From the NCBI GenBank assembly GCA_029783825.1, contig JAREIK010000350.1, positions 1 through 64,000 of the forward strand: 64,000 bases of DNA, read 5' to 3'. Each line of letters starts with the position of its first letter. Position 1 is the stretch's first letter. The translations under genes and the position numbers were made by a program. The stretch comes from Sapria himalayana. Lineage: Eukaryota > Streptophyta > Magnoliopsida > Malpighiales > Rafflesiaceae. Of this stretch, positions 38,601 to 51,834 are shown in pieces. The notes beneath the pieces were generated by a model. It worked only from the letters and a program-made list of their open reading frames with translations, had not been told where the DNA came from and made no database searches.

Positions 38601-41294
38601 TTTAAGTAAGTAAGTATTTAATGATCTATGGGTTTTATTTAGAAAATAAAATAACAAAAAATTTATTTTTATTATTTTTTATCATTTTTTAAGGTTTTAA
38701 CCTTTAAAAATATAATAATTTTTAAATTTTTTTCAAAAGTGAATACAATATTTAGTTATAATAATCATTATATTTATATATCATCTAAATTCAATATAAC
38801 TAATTTTATTGATAAATATTATAATATGATCAACAAATAAAAAAATAATATATTATTAATAAGATAGATATCAATTAATATATAATTACAAAATCTAAAA
38901 TAATTCAAAAGCAAAGCAAAATATATTACAATATAATAAGTTTTTGTTTTGAATTTTTTTTTATTTTAAAAAGTTTATTTATTTATTTTGATTAAAAATA
39001 ATTTCTATTAATTATATTTGTCTAATTCATAATTTATTTTGTAATTAATATTTATATAAAAATAAGCAAATAAATAATTAAAATGAATATTTAAAATTAT
39101 AATAAAAAAATGAGATTTATTAATTATTATTTATGGTATACCAGTTTAATTTTAATTATATCTGTCTCACTAATAATTTATTTTTAATTAATATTTCTAT
39201 AAAAATAAACTGATAAATAATTAAAATAAAAATTTTAAATTATACTTAATAAAAATTAAAATGAGATTTATGATTTATTATTAATGTATACCAGTTTAAT
39301 TGTTTACGTATATAGATATTTTGTCATTTGAAAATTTAGCGATTTATATTTTTAGGCATTTAGTGGTTTATAGGTTTTATTTAAACAATAAAATAATAAA
39401 AAAAAATTATAATTTTTTCTCATTTTCATAGGTTATAACCTTTGAAAATAAAATAATATTTAAATTTTTTTAAATATAAATATAATATTTTATTTATAAT
39501 AATATTAATAATTATATATCATATAAATTCAATATAAACAATTTTATTGATAGATATTATAATAATGATCAAAATTAAATTAATAAGCTATTAATAAAAA
39601 GATAGAAATTAATTAAAAAATATTTACAAAACCAAAATTTATTTAAAATAAAAGTAAAATATATTACTAGATAATAATTTTAAATTTTTAAATTTTTACT
39701 TCTTTAATATGCGTATATATATTATTTTATTAAAAATAAATTATTTAAATATTATTTGTCGCACTCAATTTATTTTGCAATAAATATTTCTATAAAAATA
39801 AACTAATAAATAATTAAAATGAATATTTAAAATTATAATAAATAGAAAGAAAAATTTGATTTATTATTTATTATGTATTATATATCAGTTTAATGGTTAC
39901 TTTATTTAGGCATTACGGGGTCTAGGAGTTTACTTATTTAAATGTGTATGCATTTAGTAGTTTATAGGTTTTATTTAAAAAATAAAAAAACAAAAAATTT
40001 ATTTTTATTATTTTTTGATATTTTCAAATGTTATAACCTTAGAAAATATAATAATTTTTAAATTTTTTTCAAAAGAGAATTCAATATTTAGTTATAATAA
40101 TCATTATATTTATATATCATATAAATTCAATATAAACTATTTTAATGATAAATATTCTAATAATGATCAAAAAATAAATTAATAATCTATTATTAATAAG
40201 ATAGATATCAATTATAATATAATTACAAAACCTAAAATAATTCAGAAGCAAAGCAAAATATATTACTATATAATAATTTTTAGTTTTGAATTTTTTTTTC
40301 TTTTAAAAATATATCAATAATTTTTTGATAAAAAATAATTTATATAAATTATATTTGACTAACTCAATTTATTTTGTAATTAATATTTATTTATAAATAA
40401 ACAAATAAATAATTAAAATGAATATTTAAAATTATAATGAAAAAAAAATGAGATTTATTATTTATTATTTATTATTTAGGGATACCAGTTTAATTTAAAT
40501 TAGATCCGTCTCACTAATAATTTATTTTGTAATTAATATTTCTTTTAAATACATTGATAAAAAATTAAAATAAAAATTTAAAATTATACTCAATAAAAAT
40601 TAAAATGAGATTTATGCTTTATTATTAATGTATACTAGTTTAATGATTTAAGTATTTAGAGGTTTTGTTGTTAAGAGTTTAGCGATTTATGTTTTTAGGC
40701 TTTTTGTGGTTTATAGGTTTTATTTAAAAAAATAAAATAACAGAAAAATTTCTATAATTTTTTATCTTTTTCATTGGTTATAACATTTGAAAATATAATA
40801 ATATTTAAAATTTTTTGAAATTTTAATACAATATTTTATTATAATAATATTAATAATTATATATCATATAAATTTAATATAAATAATTTTATTGATAGAT
40901 ATTATAAGAATGATTAAAAATTAAATTTATAAACTATTAATATTAAGATAGATATTAATTAAAAAATATTCACAAAACTTAAATTGATTCAAAATTAAAG
41001 TAACTTATTTTACTTGATAATAATTTTTAATTTTTAAATTTATACTTCTTTTATAAGCGTATATTTTTATTAGATAAATAATATATCATTTAAATTATAT
41101 TTGTCCCACTCATAATTTATTTTGTAAGAAATATTTTTAAATAAATACACTAATAAATAATTAAAATGAATATTTAAAAATATAATAAATAGCAAAAAAA
41201 ATAAATTTATTAATTATTAAATAGTTTTAGCAGTTTAATGGTTTATGTATTTAGGCATTACGTGGTTTAGGAGTTTACTGATTTAACTTTATAT

Positions 41295-41302
41295 GAATTT
41301 AG
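41295..41302 (+). repeat. Left 8-bp target-site duplication of hAT copy C
   Basis: GAATTTAG; the right partner at 45000-45007 is GCATTGAG. Each differs by one base from the satellite word GCATTTAG, so the pair has aged since insertion. Confidence 0.8.
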
Positions 41303-41896
41303 TAGGGGTGCTCACGGGACTCGGAGATTCGTGACCCGACCTGAAGTCTTGTCCCGAAAGAATCGGGACAGAGAAAAATTTGTTGACTTTGACTTTTCCC
41401 GTCCCATTCTGTCATGTATTTTTTATTTAGGGAAGGTTCTCGATCTTAACAATATCCATCCCGAGAACCGTCCCATCCTACAAAACCAATACTAGAACCA
41501 AGAATATAAATATATATATAACATGAAGATGCCACCAATTCCGCTACTGCCCATCCAATTCCAATGCACTTATTGATGTTTCGACGAGTTCCAGGCTACC
41601 TCATGATGTTCCAACCATGTTCAGTTAGGTCCAGCCCTTGTCCATCGCACTTCTGGTTGCCTCCATCATGTCTCAGATGCCACCAGCCTTTTGGTTTGTT
41701 TTTCTAACGAGAATTGAGAGATTAATTATTATTATTATGTGTCTCAGTATGTTTTTTTTTGAGTATTGGTTGTGGTGTTGTGGTTGGGCCGAATGAGTGG
41801 TCTGAATGTGTTACAGTCAGTTTTGTAGAGGTTTCTAGTTTGAAATATTTATATGTATTTATGCTTAACATATCATATTAATTAATAGCAATGCAG
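41303..41896 (+). other. 5' terminal and leader region of hAT copy C
   Basis: Matches 25191-25793 of copy B: terminal repeat, GACCCGACC subterminal segment, hairpin at 41351-41369, a short A/T run near 41505, and a GC-richer stretch up to about 41700. It probably covers promoter and 5' UTR. No protein domain was recognised. Confidence 0.75.
41351..41369. repeat. Subterminal stem-loop of hAT copy C
   Basis: Same GTCCCGA/TCGGGAC stem as in copy B, unchanged although the surrounding sequence differs at several sites. Confidence 0.75.
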
Positions 41897-44186
41897 ATGG
41901 CATAATCCAACGGTAAACGAAAAATACAATAAATTAAAGATGATCACATCTCAAATGATCAAAGTACTGGTAAATCCAATCATCATTCTTTCACGAACCC
42001 TCCTATTGTTATGGCAGGTTCTTCAATTCCAATTGTAAAAGAAAGTAAAGGTACATCTGAACCTCAAGCTCATAAATAGTATAAGTCGGCTATTTGGAAA
42101 ACTTATGAGATATTAGTTGATTCAGAGGGAAATAAAACTGGTAGTGCAGCTTGTATATGGTGTAGGGAAAGAATATTCGAAAAAAGTGATCAAGGTACTT
42201 CGGGTTTATGGAAATAATTGAGAGAGACTTGTAGAAAATTTCCACACAAAAAAGAATTAATAGAAGCTCACAAAGGTAAAGACAAGTCATAATCTTGGTT
42301 GAGTTTCACTAAATGTACTAGTTCAGAGGATAACAAATTAACTTGTTGGCAATTTGATCAACAAATAGTTAGGGAGGCTTTGGTGAAAATGGTCATAAAA
42401 GATGAATTGCCTTTTTGTTTTGTTGAGAGGGATGAGTTTAATGAGTTTTGTGAAGTTGGTGTGCCTCAATTTAAAATTCCATCTATGCACTCTATAATGA
42501 GGGATTGTTTTTCTTTGTTTGTGAAGGAAAAGAAGAATTTATTTGATAGCATATCATCTCATTGTTGTAGAGTTTCATTGACTTCCGACACTTGGACTAG
42601 CATTCAAAATATGTATTATATATGTTTGACTCTTCATTTCATTGATTATCAATGGAATATGCATAAAAGGCTTTTGAACTTTTGCGTAATTAAAAGTTAT
42701 TCTGGACTTAATATTAGAAATGCTATTGAGTTTTGCATGAATGAATGTGGTTTGAGAAATTTGATGTGCATTACTATTGACAATGCATGAAATAATGATG
42801 TTGCAGTTGAACAATTGAAAAAAAGGCTTGTTAAGAAAAGTGTTGTACCTTTGAGAGGCGAGCATTTTCATATGAGATATTGTGCTCATATCCTAAACTT
42901 AATTATCAGAGACGGCATTGCAGTAGTTGAGTGTGCTATTCAAAAAATTAGAGGTGTGGTGAAATATGTGAGGAGCAATCTTAAAAGATTAGATATGTTT
43001 AAGTTATGTGTTGAATAAGCAAACTTGACATATGGATCTTCATTGCAATTAGATTGTCCTACAAGATGGAATTCAACTTATTTGATGTTACAAACTGATA
43101 TAAAATATCAAAAAGAATTTGATAAGTTGGAGGACAAAGACAAAAGGTTTTTGAAGGAGTTTGGTTCAAACGTTCCAACAGAGAGAGACTAAACAAACGC
43201 CAAAATTTTGGCTCGTTTCTTAAAAACTTTTTATGAGCTAACTTGTAAATTTTCTGGCTCATAATATTCTTCCTGTAGTGTTTATTTTCATGAGATTATT
43301 CAAATTTCGAAAAAAAATTGAGTTTTTGTGAAAATAGTAGAGATACAATGGTGTCTAAAATGGGTATGAAAATGAGGCATAAATTTAACAAATATTGTGG
43401 TTCTCTTCAGTCAACAAATATCATGTTTTTTGTCCCAGTAGTGTTGGATCCTAGATATAAGCTCAAATATCTCAAGGTTAAGTACACTTAGCATTATGGA
43501 GAGGAATTGGCTAAAAATTTGGTGAAAAAGGTTATAAATGCTTTAAATGAGATGATGGATGATTATAAAGATTTAAATAAAGATGAATCAAAAGAAGATG
43601 ATTTCTTTTCTACCGTGTTGAAGAAAAATGATGATTTCTTTGATGGTGGAGATAATTTTGGTGATGATTTTTTTGTTGAATTGGAGAAATAACAAGAAGT
43701 TGCAGCTTTGGAAGAGTTGGATAGGTACTTGGAGGACAAACTTGAAAAAAATAGAATTGATTTTGATCTTCTAAACTGGTGGAAGGTAAATGAGGTTAGG
43801 TATCCTTGTTTAGAAAATGTAGCAAGGAATGTATTGGCTATTCAAGCATCTACTATTACCTATGAATCTACATTTAGCACTTGGTGGAGAACTTTAGAAA
43901 AAATATAGGAGTTCTTTAACACTTATTTCTGCTAAAGTTCTCATATGTCTACAAGATTGGTTGAGAAGCTCAAACAAACCTATTGAAATTGAAGAATTTG
44001 TTCAAGACATTGATGATAATGAAGAAGGTTAGTATGAAAATCTTGTAAATTTTAATTTCACTTTTACTTATTTTATTCATTTAATTTAATAAAAATATGG
44101 TTCAATTACAATTTTCAGAGGGGTCACAAGATCCAAAATTTCTTCCAACTATAGTTGGCCAAATAAATTTGGAATGGGTGTATTAA
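41897..44186 (+). pseudogene. hAT transposase remnant (copy C), nearly full-length frame
   Basis: A single frame runs from the ATG at 41897 (second codon GCA, third a stop) to near 43310. The BED finger (about 42090-42250) has CIWC at 42152-42163 and GTSGLWK-stop-LRETC; the usual His of the finger is a stop here and a Tyr in copy B. The core keeps DTWTS (Asp at 42587) and TIDNA (Asp at 42779), two of the three hAT catalytic acids. LDCPTRWNSTYLML is intact (about 43049). DUF4413-like LDPRYKLKYL lies at about 43444 and the dimerisation domain at 43708-44027. Shared stops are at 43190, 43262 and 43489; private ones include those at 42080 and 43687, and a frameshift lies near 43310. A 91-bp intron (44028-44118) leads to a last exon ending LEWVY, TAA at 44184. 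Confidence 0.93.
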
Positions 44187-44999
44187 ATTTTATAAAGTAA
44201 TATTTTGTTTTTTTATTACTCTTTCATCTTAGAAATTTATGTCTACATGATTAACACGTTTTCATCTTTGGTTGTCCTTCTAAAGTGGAGGACGAAAAGG
44301 GAGGAGTTGTAGAAGAGATAATTAATTGGGTTTGGATTTTCGTTGCTGTTCCGGGACGGACCTTTGTAATGATTATTATCATGGTTGTTATTAGTTGTAT
44401 TTTTATGTTATATTAAGCGGCCTAATTTTAGCAATTACTAAAAGTAGTAATTGCTGCTACCAATGTTTGTTGTCATTTTTAGCGATTCCTTAATATTTTA
44501 AGTAATTGTTTAAGAAATGTAGTATTGCTATTATGGTTAAGTTTCACTCGGCTGAACAAAGTCAACTTGTGACAAAACAAAGAACCAAATTAAGCACAGA
44601 ACTCGGTCCCATTCTATTTAACATTTCTATCCTTTTCTGCACATCAAAGCTTTTGACATGGTAATGGAACTCATTTTCGGTATTCAGCCTATTTGACAAA
44701 ACAAAATTAGCCCAATTTGTGTTAGAAAGATACATAACTAAGGAATGATAAATGGTACAACAAAAGGTTTCCACATGAACTAACTTGGCCGGTTTGAAGA
44801 AAATGAATTGAAAAAAATGTCAAAACTCTGTCCCGACCCGGAATCGTTTTATCCTACCCAAATCCCCGATCTCCATCCCATCCCTTCCCGATATTTTCAA
44901 CCTATGGGATGAGTCTGGATCTTCAAAAAAAATCTCCGAACAGTGGGAATGGCCTGGAGATTTGTAATCCCCATCCCATCCTGCCCATGAGCACCCCTA
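44187..44999 (+). other. 3' non-coding and subterminal region of hAT copy C
   Basis: Shared with the other copies. The intron-like segment has a changed donor context (AAAGTAATA) and acceptor (CTAAAG). Subterminal GGCCTGGAGATT and AATCCCCATCCCATCC arms remain partly pairable before the terminal TGAGCACCCCTA. A minus-strand open frame at 44562-44774 is the counterpart of those in A and B. Confidence 0.7.
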
Positions 45000-47155
45000 G
45001 CATTGAGTGGTTTATAGTGTTTATTTAAAAAATAAAATAAAATAAAAATTATTTTTATTATTTTTTGATATTTTCAAATGTTATAACCTTTGAAAATATA
45101 ATAATTTTTAAATTTTTTTAAAATGTGAATACAATATTTACTTATACTAATCATTAAATTTATATATTATATAAATTCAATATAAACAATTTTATTGATA
45201 TATATTCTAATAATAATCAAAAAATAAATTAATAATCCATTAATATTAAGATAGATATTAATTAAATTATAATTACAAAACTTAAAATGATTCAGAAGCA
45301 AAGAAAAATATATTACTATATAATAATTTTTTGTTTTTGAATTTTTTTTCTTTTAATAAGTTTATCTATATTTTTTTGATGAAAATTAATTTATATAAAT
45401 TATATTTTTCTAACTCATAATTTATTTTTTAATTAATATTTATATAAAAATAAACAAATAAATAATTAAAATGAATATTTACAATTATAATGAAAAAAAT
45501 AAAAATGATATTTAATCTTTATTATTTGGGTATACCAGTCTAATTTAAATTAGATCTGTCTCACTAATAATTTATTTTGTAATTAATATTTCTATAAAAA
45601 TAAACAAATAAATAATTAAAATAAAAATTTAAAATTATACTGAATAAAAATTAAAATGAGTTTTATGAATTATTATTAATGTATACAAGTTTAATATTTT
45701 AACTATTTAGAGTTTTTGTCGTTTATGACTTTAGCGATTTATGTTTTTAGGGCATATAGTGGTTTATAGGTTTTATTAAAACAATAAAATAACAAAAAAA
45801 ATTTGTAATTTTTTCTCATTTTCATAGGTTATAACCTTTGAAAATATAATAATATTTAAAATTTTTGAAATGTGAATACTATGTATAATTATATTAATCT
45901 TACTAAATATCATATAAATTTAATTTAAACAATTTTATTGATAGATATTATAATAATGATCAAAAATTAAATTAATAATCTATTATTAATAAGATTGATA
46001 TTAATTAAAAAATATTTTTAAAACCCAAATTGATTCAAAATTAAAGTAAAAAATATTACTGGATAATAATTTTTAATTTTTTAAATTTTACTTCTTTTAT
46101 AAGCGTATATATTTTTTGATTAAAAATAAATTATTTAAATTATATTTGTCGCACTCATAATTTATTTTGTAATAAATATTTCTATAAAATAAACTTATAA
46201 AGAATTAAAATGAATATTTAAAATAATAATAAATTGAAATAAAAATTAGATTTCTTAATTATTAAGTAGTATATAGCAGTTTAATGGATTATGTATTTAG
46301 GCATTACGGGCCTTAAAAGTTTACTGATTTTACTGTGTATGCATTTAGTGGTTTATAGGTTTTATTTACAAATTAAAATAACAAAATATTTATTTTTATT
46401 ATTTTTTGATATTTTCAAAGTTTATAACATTTCAAAATATAATAATTTTTAAATTTTTTTCAAATGTGAATTAAATATTTAGTTATAATAATCATTATAT
46501 TTATATATCATATAAATTCAATATAAACAATATTATTGATAAATATTCTAAAAATGATCAAAAAATAAATTAACAATCTATTATTAATAAGATAGATATC
46601 AATTAAAATATAATAAAAAAACCTAAAATCTTTCAGAAGAAATCAAATATATTACTATATAATAATTGTTGTTTTGAAATTTTTTATTATAAATAGTTTA
46701 TCCATATTTATTTGATGAAAATTAATTTATATAAATTATATTTGTCTAACTCATACTTTATTTTTTAATTAATATTTATATAAAAATAAACAAATAAATA
46801 ATTAAAATGAATATTTAAATTTATAATGAAAAAGATAATATTGAGATTTATTCATTATTATTTTGGGTATACCAGTCTAATTTAAATTAGATCTGTCTCA
46901 CTAATAATTTATTTTGTAATTAATATTTCTATAAAAATAAACTAATAAATAATTAAAATAAAAATTTAAAATTATACTGAATAAAGATTAAAATGAGATT
47001 TATGAATTATTATTAATGTATACCAGTTTAATATTTTAAGTATTTAATGTTTTTTTCGTTTATGACTTTAGCTATTTATGTTTTTAGGCATTTAGTCATT
47101 TATAGGTTTCATTTAAACAATTAAATAACAAAAATTATTTTTGATATTTTATCAC

Positions 47156-47183
47156 ATTTTCAAAGGTTATAACCTTTGAAAAT
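47156..47183. repeat. Perfect 28-bp palindrome
   Basis: Standard monomer palindrome; core GGTTATAACC at 47165-47174. Confidence 0.93.
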
Positions 47184-47929
47184 ATAATAATTTTAAATTT
47201 TTTTAAAAATGTAAATACAATATTTAGTAATAAGAATCATTATAATTATATATAATATAAACTAAATATAAACAATTTTATTGATAGATTTGATCTCAAT
47301 TATCAAAAAATAAATTAATATGCTATTATTAATAAGATAGATATAAATTAAAATATAATTGCAAAACCTAAAATTATTCAAAATCAAAGTAAAATTTATT
47401 ACCAAATAATAATTTTTGTTTTTTAGTTTTTGCTTCATTTTATAAGCTTATATTTTTTTTTGGTGAAAAATAAATTATTTAAATTATATTTAAAGTTTTC
47501 AAGTTTAAAGTTTTAAGTGTTTAGGGGCTTTTTTGTTTAAGAGTTTATAGATTTAAGTCTTTAGGCATTTAGTTGTTTATAAGTTTTATTTAAACAATGA
47601 TATAACAAAAAATTTATTTTTATTTTTTTAAATACTTTTTTAAAGTTATAACCTTTGAAAATATAAAAATTTCTAAATTTTTTTGAAATGTAAATATAAT
47701 AATTAGTTATAATTATCTTAATAAATATAAGTCATTTAAATTCAATATAAATAATCACATTGCTAGATATTATAATAATGATCGATAAATAAATTAATAA
47801 ACTATTATTAATAAGATAGATATTATTTAAAATATATTTGAAAAATCTAAATTTATTCAAAATCAAAGTATATATTACTAAATAATAATTTTTTTAATAT
47901 TTTGCTTTTTTTATAACTTTATATTTTTG

Positions 47930-49000
47930 TTATTAAAAATAACAAAAATATAATAATTTTTAATTTTTTTAAAATGTGAATATAATATTTAGTTATAATA
48001 ATCTTGATAATTATATATAATGTAAAATCAATATAAATAATTTTATTAATAGATATTATAATAATGATCAATAAATAAATTAATAAACTATTATTAACTA
48101 GAATGATATAAATTAAAATATAATTTCAAAATATAAAATTATTCATAATTAAATTAAAATAATTTACTAAATAATAAAATTTTGTTTTAAAAATTTTGCC
48201 AATTTTTATGATCTTATATTTTTTTGATTAAAATTAAATTATTTAAATTATATCCGTCTCACTAATAATTTATTTTGTAATTAATATTTCAATAAAGATA
48301 AACTGATAAATAATTAAAATGAATAAAAAATAATAATAATGAATACTAATAAAAATGAGATTTATTATTTATTATTTAAAGTATACTAATTTAAAGGAAT
48401 ATGTATTTATGAGCTTCATGGTTTAAGGGTTTAGTCAATAAAAATTTATGTATTTTGTGGTTTATAGATTTTATTTAAAAAATCTAATAACAAAAAATTT
48501 ATTTTTTTATTTTTTCTTATTTTCAAATGTTATAACCATTGAAAACTTAATAATTTTTTAATTTTTTTAAAATTTGAAAATATTATTTTATTATAATAAT
48601 CTAAATAATTATATATTTTGTAAATTCTATATAAATAATTTTTTTATAGATATTATGATGACGATAATAAAATAAATTAATAAACTATTATTTATAAGAT
48701 AGATATTAAATAAAATTTATTTGCAAAACCAAAAATGATTCAAAATCTACGTAAAATATATTAATAAGATAGATATTAAATAAAACTATTATTGATAAGA
48801 TAAAATATACAGGTTTAAAAGATTAAATATTTAGGAGTTTTGGTATTTAAGAATTTAGTGATTTAAGTGTTTAGTCATTTAGTAGTTTATAAGTCTTATT
48901 TAAAAAATAAAATAACAAATTTTTTTTTTGAATTTTTGTGATAATCTTAATAATTATATATTATGTAAATTCGATATAATCAATTATATTGATATATATT
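47930..49000 (+). repeat. Rearranged satellite zone
   Basis: One monomer jumps from the body straight to the post-palindrome segment near 47940, losing its octamer track and palindrome. Another has a duplicated word ATAAGATAGATATTAAATAAA (about 48695 and 48764) followed by a deletion, and a third lost its palindrome near 48930. The pattern fits repeated unequal exchange or break repair. Confidence 0.75.
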
Positions 49001-51806
49001 ATTATAAAGATCATACAAAAGATTAATAAACAATTATTAATAAGATAAATATTGTTTAAAATATATTTACAAAACCTAAAAAGATTCAAAATCAAAGTGA
49101 AATATTTTACTAAATATTAATTATAAATTTTTAAATTTTTGTATCCATTTATAAGCCTATATATTTTTTGATTAAAAATAAATTATTTAAATTATATTTG
49201 TCTCACTATTAATTTATTTTTTAATTTATATTTCTATAAAAATAAACTAAATAATAATTAAAATGTATATATAAAATTATAATGAATACTAATAAAAATG
49301 AGATTTATGATTTATTATTTAGGGTATACCTATTTAATGGTTTAAGTTTATTGTGGTTTTGGGGTTAATGAGTTTATTGATATTTATGTTTACACATTTA
49401 GGTGTTTATAGGTTTTATTTAATCAATGAAATAACAAAAAAATTAATTTTATGAATTTTCGTAATTTACATAAGTTATAACCTTTGAAAATATAATAATT
49501 TTTTAATAGTTCTAAAATATGAATACAATACTTAGTTATAATAATCTTAATAATTATATTTGATGTAAATTCAATATAAAAAGTTTTATTAATATATATT
49601 ATTTTGATGATCAAAAAATAAATTAATAAACTATTATTAATAAGATAGATATTAATTAAAATATATTTGTAGAACCCAAAATAATTCAAAATCAAAGTAA
49701 ATTATTACTAAATAAAATTTAAATTTTTGAAATTTTGTTTATTTTTATAAGCATATATTTTTTTTCATAAAAAATAATTTATTTAAATTATATGTCTCAC
49801 TATTTATTTATTTTGTAATTAATATTTCTATAAAAATAAACTAAGAAATAATTAAAATGAATATTTAAAATTATAAAGAATACAAATAAAAATGAGATTT
49901 ATTATTTATTATTAATTATTTATTATTTTGGTTATATAGGTTTAATGGTTAAGTATTTAGGGGGTTTTGCGGTTTAGGAGTCTAGAGATTTAAATGATTA
50001 GGCATTTATTGGTTTATAAGTTTTATTTAAATAAAAAAATAATAATAAAATTATTTTTGTGATTTTTTATCATTTTTGAAGTTTATAACCTTTGAAAAAA
50101 TAATAATTTTTATATTTTTTTCAATTGTAAATATAATATTTAGTTATAATAATCTTAATAATTATAAGACATTTAAATTCAATATAAGTAATTTTATTGT
50201 TAGATATTATAAAATTGATCAAATAATAAATTAATAAACTATTATTAATAAGATTGATAAAAATTAAAATATAATTGCAAAACCTATATATAATGATTCA
50301 AAATCAAAGTAAAATATATTACTAAATAATACTTTTTTGTTTTTAAATTTTTACTTCTTTTTATAAGCTTATATTTTTTTTTGATTGAAAATAAATTATT
50401 AAAATTATATTTGTATAACACATTATTTATTTTGTAATTAAAATTTCTATAAAAAATAAACTAATAAATAATTAAAATGAATATTTAAACTTATAATGAA
50501 TACAAATCAAAATGAGATTTATGATTTATTATATGTGGTATACCGGTTTAATTGTTTTATTATTTAGGAGTTTTATTGTTTAAGAGTTTATCAATTTATT
50601 TTTTTAGGTATTTAGTGGTTTATAGGTTTTATTTATATAATAAAATTAAAATTATTTTAAAATTTTTTGAAATGTGAATACCATGTATAATTATATTAAT
50701 CTTACTAATTATATATCATATAAATTCAATATAAACAATTTTAATGATAAATATGATAATAATGATCAAAATTTAAATTAATAAACTATTATTAATAATA
50801 TAAATATTAATTAAAATATATGTACATAACACAAAATGATTCAAAATCAAATCAAAATATATTACTAAATAATAATATTTAATTATTAAATTTTACCTTC
50901 TTTTTATAAGCTTATATTTTTTTGATTAAAAATAAATTATTTAAATAATATTTGTCTCACTCGAAATTTATTTTGTAATTAATTTTTCTAAAAAATTAAA
51001 ATATAAATAATTAAAATGAATATTTATAATTATAATAAATAGAAATATAAATGAGATTTATTATTTATTAAGTAGTATATACATGTTAAAATGTTTATGT
51101 ATTTAAGGGTTTATGAGCTTACTAATTTAAGTAAGTAAGCATTTAATGGTATATAGGTTTTATTTTAAAAATAAAATAACTAAAAATTATTTTTATTATT
51201 TTTTCTCATTTTTTAAGATTATAACCTTTTAAAATATAATAATTTTTTAATTTTTTTCAAAAGTGAATACAATATTTATTTATAATAATCATAATAATTA
51301 TATATCATATAAATTCAATATAAACAATTTTATTAATAGATATTCTAATAATTATCAAAAAATAAATTAAAAATCTATTAAGAATAAGATTGATATTACT
51401 TAAAAGATAATATCGAAACATAAAATGATTCAAAATAAAAGCAAAATCTAATACTAAATAATAATTATTTGTTTTTAAATTTTTATTCTTTTTATAAGCT
51501 TATCAATTTTTTGATTAAAAATAATTTTTGTAACTTATAATTTTAACTCATAATTTATTTTATAATTAATACATATATAAAAATAAAAAACTAAACTATC
51601 AAAATGAATTCTTTAAATTATAATGAAAACAAATAAAAATGAAATTTATTAAATATTATTTAGGGTATACCGATTTAAAGGATTTTCTATATAGAGGTAT
51701 CGAAATTTCGTAGTTTAGTGATTTAAATTCTTAGGCATTTAGGGTGTATATGTATTATTCAAACAATAGAATAACAAAGAAAAAAATATTTTTTTTAATT
51801 TTTCAC

Positions 51807-51834
51807 ATTTTCAAAGGTTATAACCTTTGAAAAT
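51807..51834. repeat. Perfect 28-bp palindrome
   Basis: Standard monomer palindrome in a T7-type monomer; core at 51816-51825. Confidence 0.93.

Larger units (their letters stand above)
28905..41302 (+). repeat. AT-rich satellite array, block 4 (forward)
   Basis: About twenty monomers; palindrome cores near 28984, 29721, 30315, 30845, 31445, 32547, 33228, 33830, 34570, 35110, 35724, 36309, 36909, 37498, 38097, 38693, 39431, 40029 and 40776. It starts with GCATTTAG, the right target duplication of copy B. One monomer near 32137 has lost the palindrome and about 360 bp through a deletion. The subtype run T8, T9, T10, T1, T2, T3/T4, T5 is unusually complete from 34960 to 38640. Doubled 150-bp modules lie at about 29440, 31890, 32940, 34285, 39150 and 40490. 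No gene is seen. Confidence 0.94.
41303..44999 (+). mobile_element. hAT transposon copy C, full length (3697 bp), dead
   Basis: Terminal repeats TAGGGGTGCTCA (41303-41314) and TGAGCACCCCTA (ending at 44999), with decayed 8-bp duplications. The layout is that of copy B. It has the best-preserved transposase reading frame in the window but still contains several stops. It starts 16,112 bp and ends 16,095 bp downstream of the matching ends of copy B, and the preceding monomers in both carry the same rare variants (for example GTAACTTAT and TTGTCCCACTC). Confidence 0.95.
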
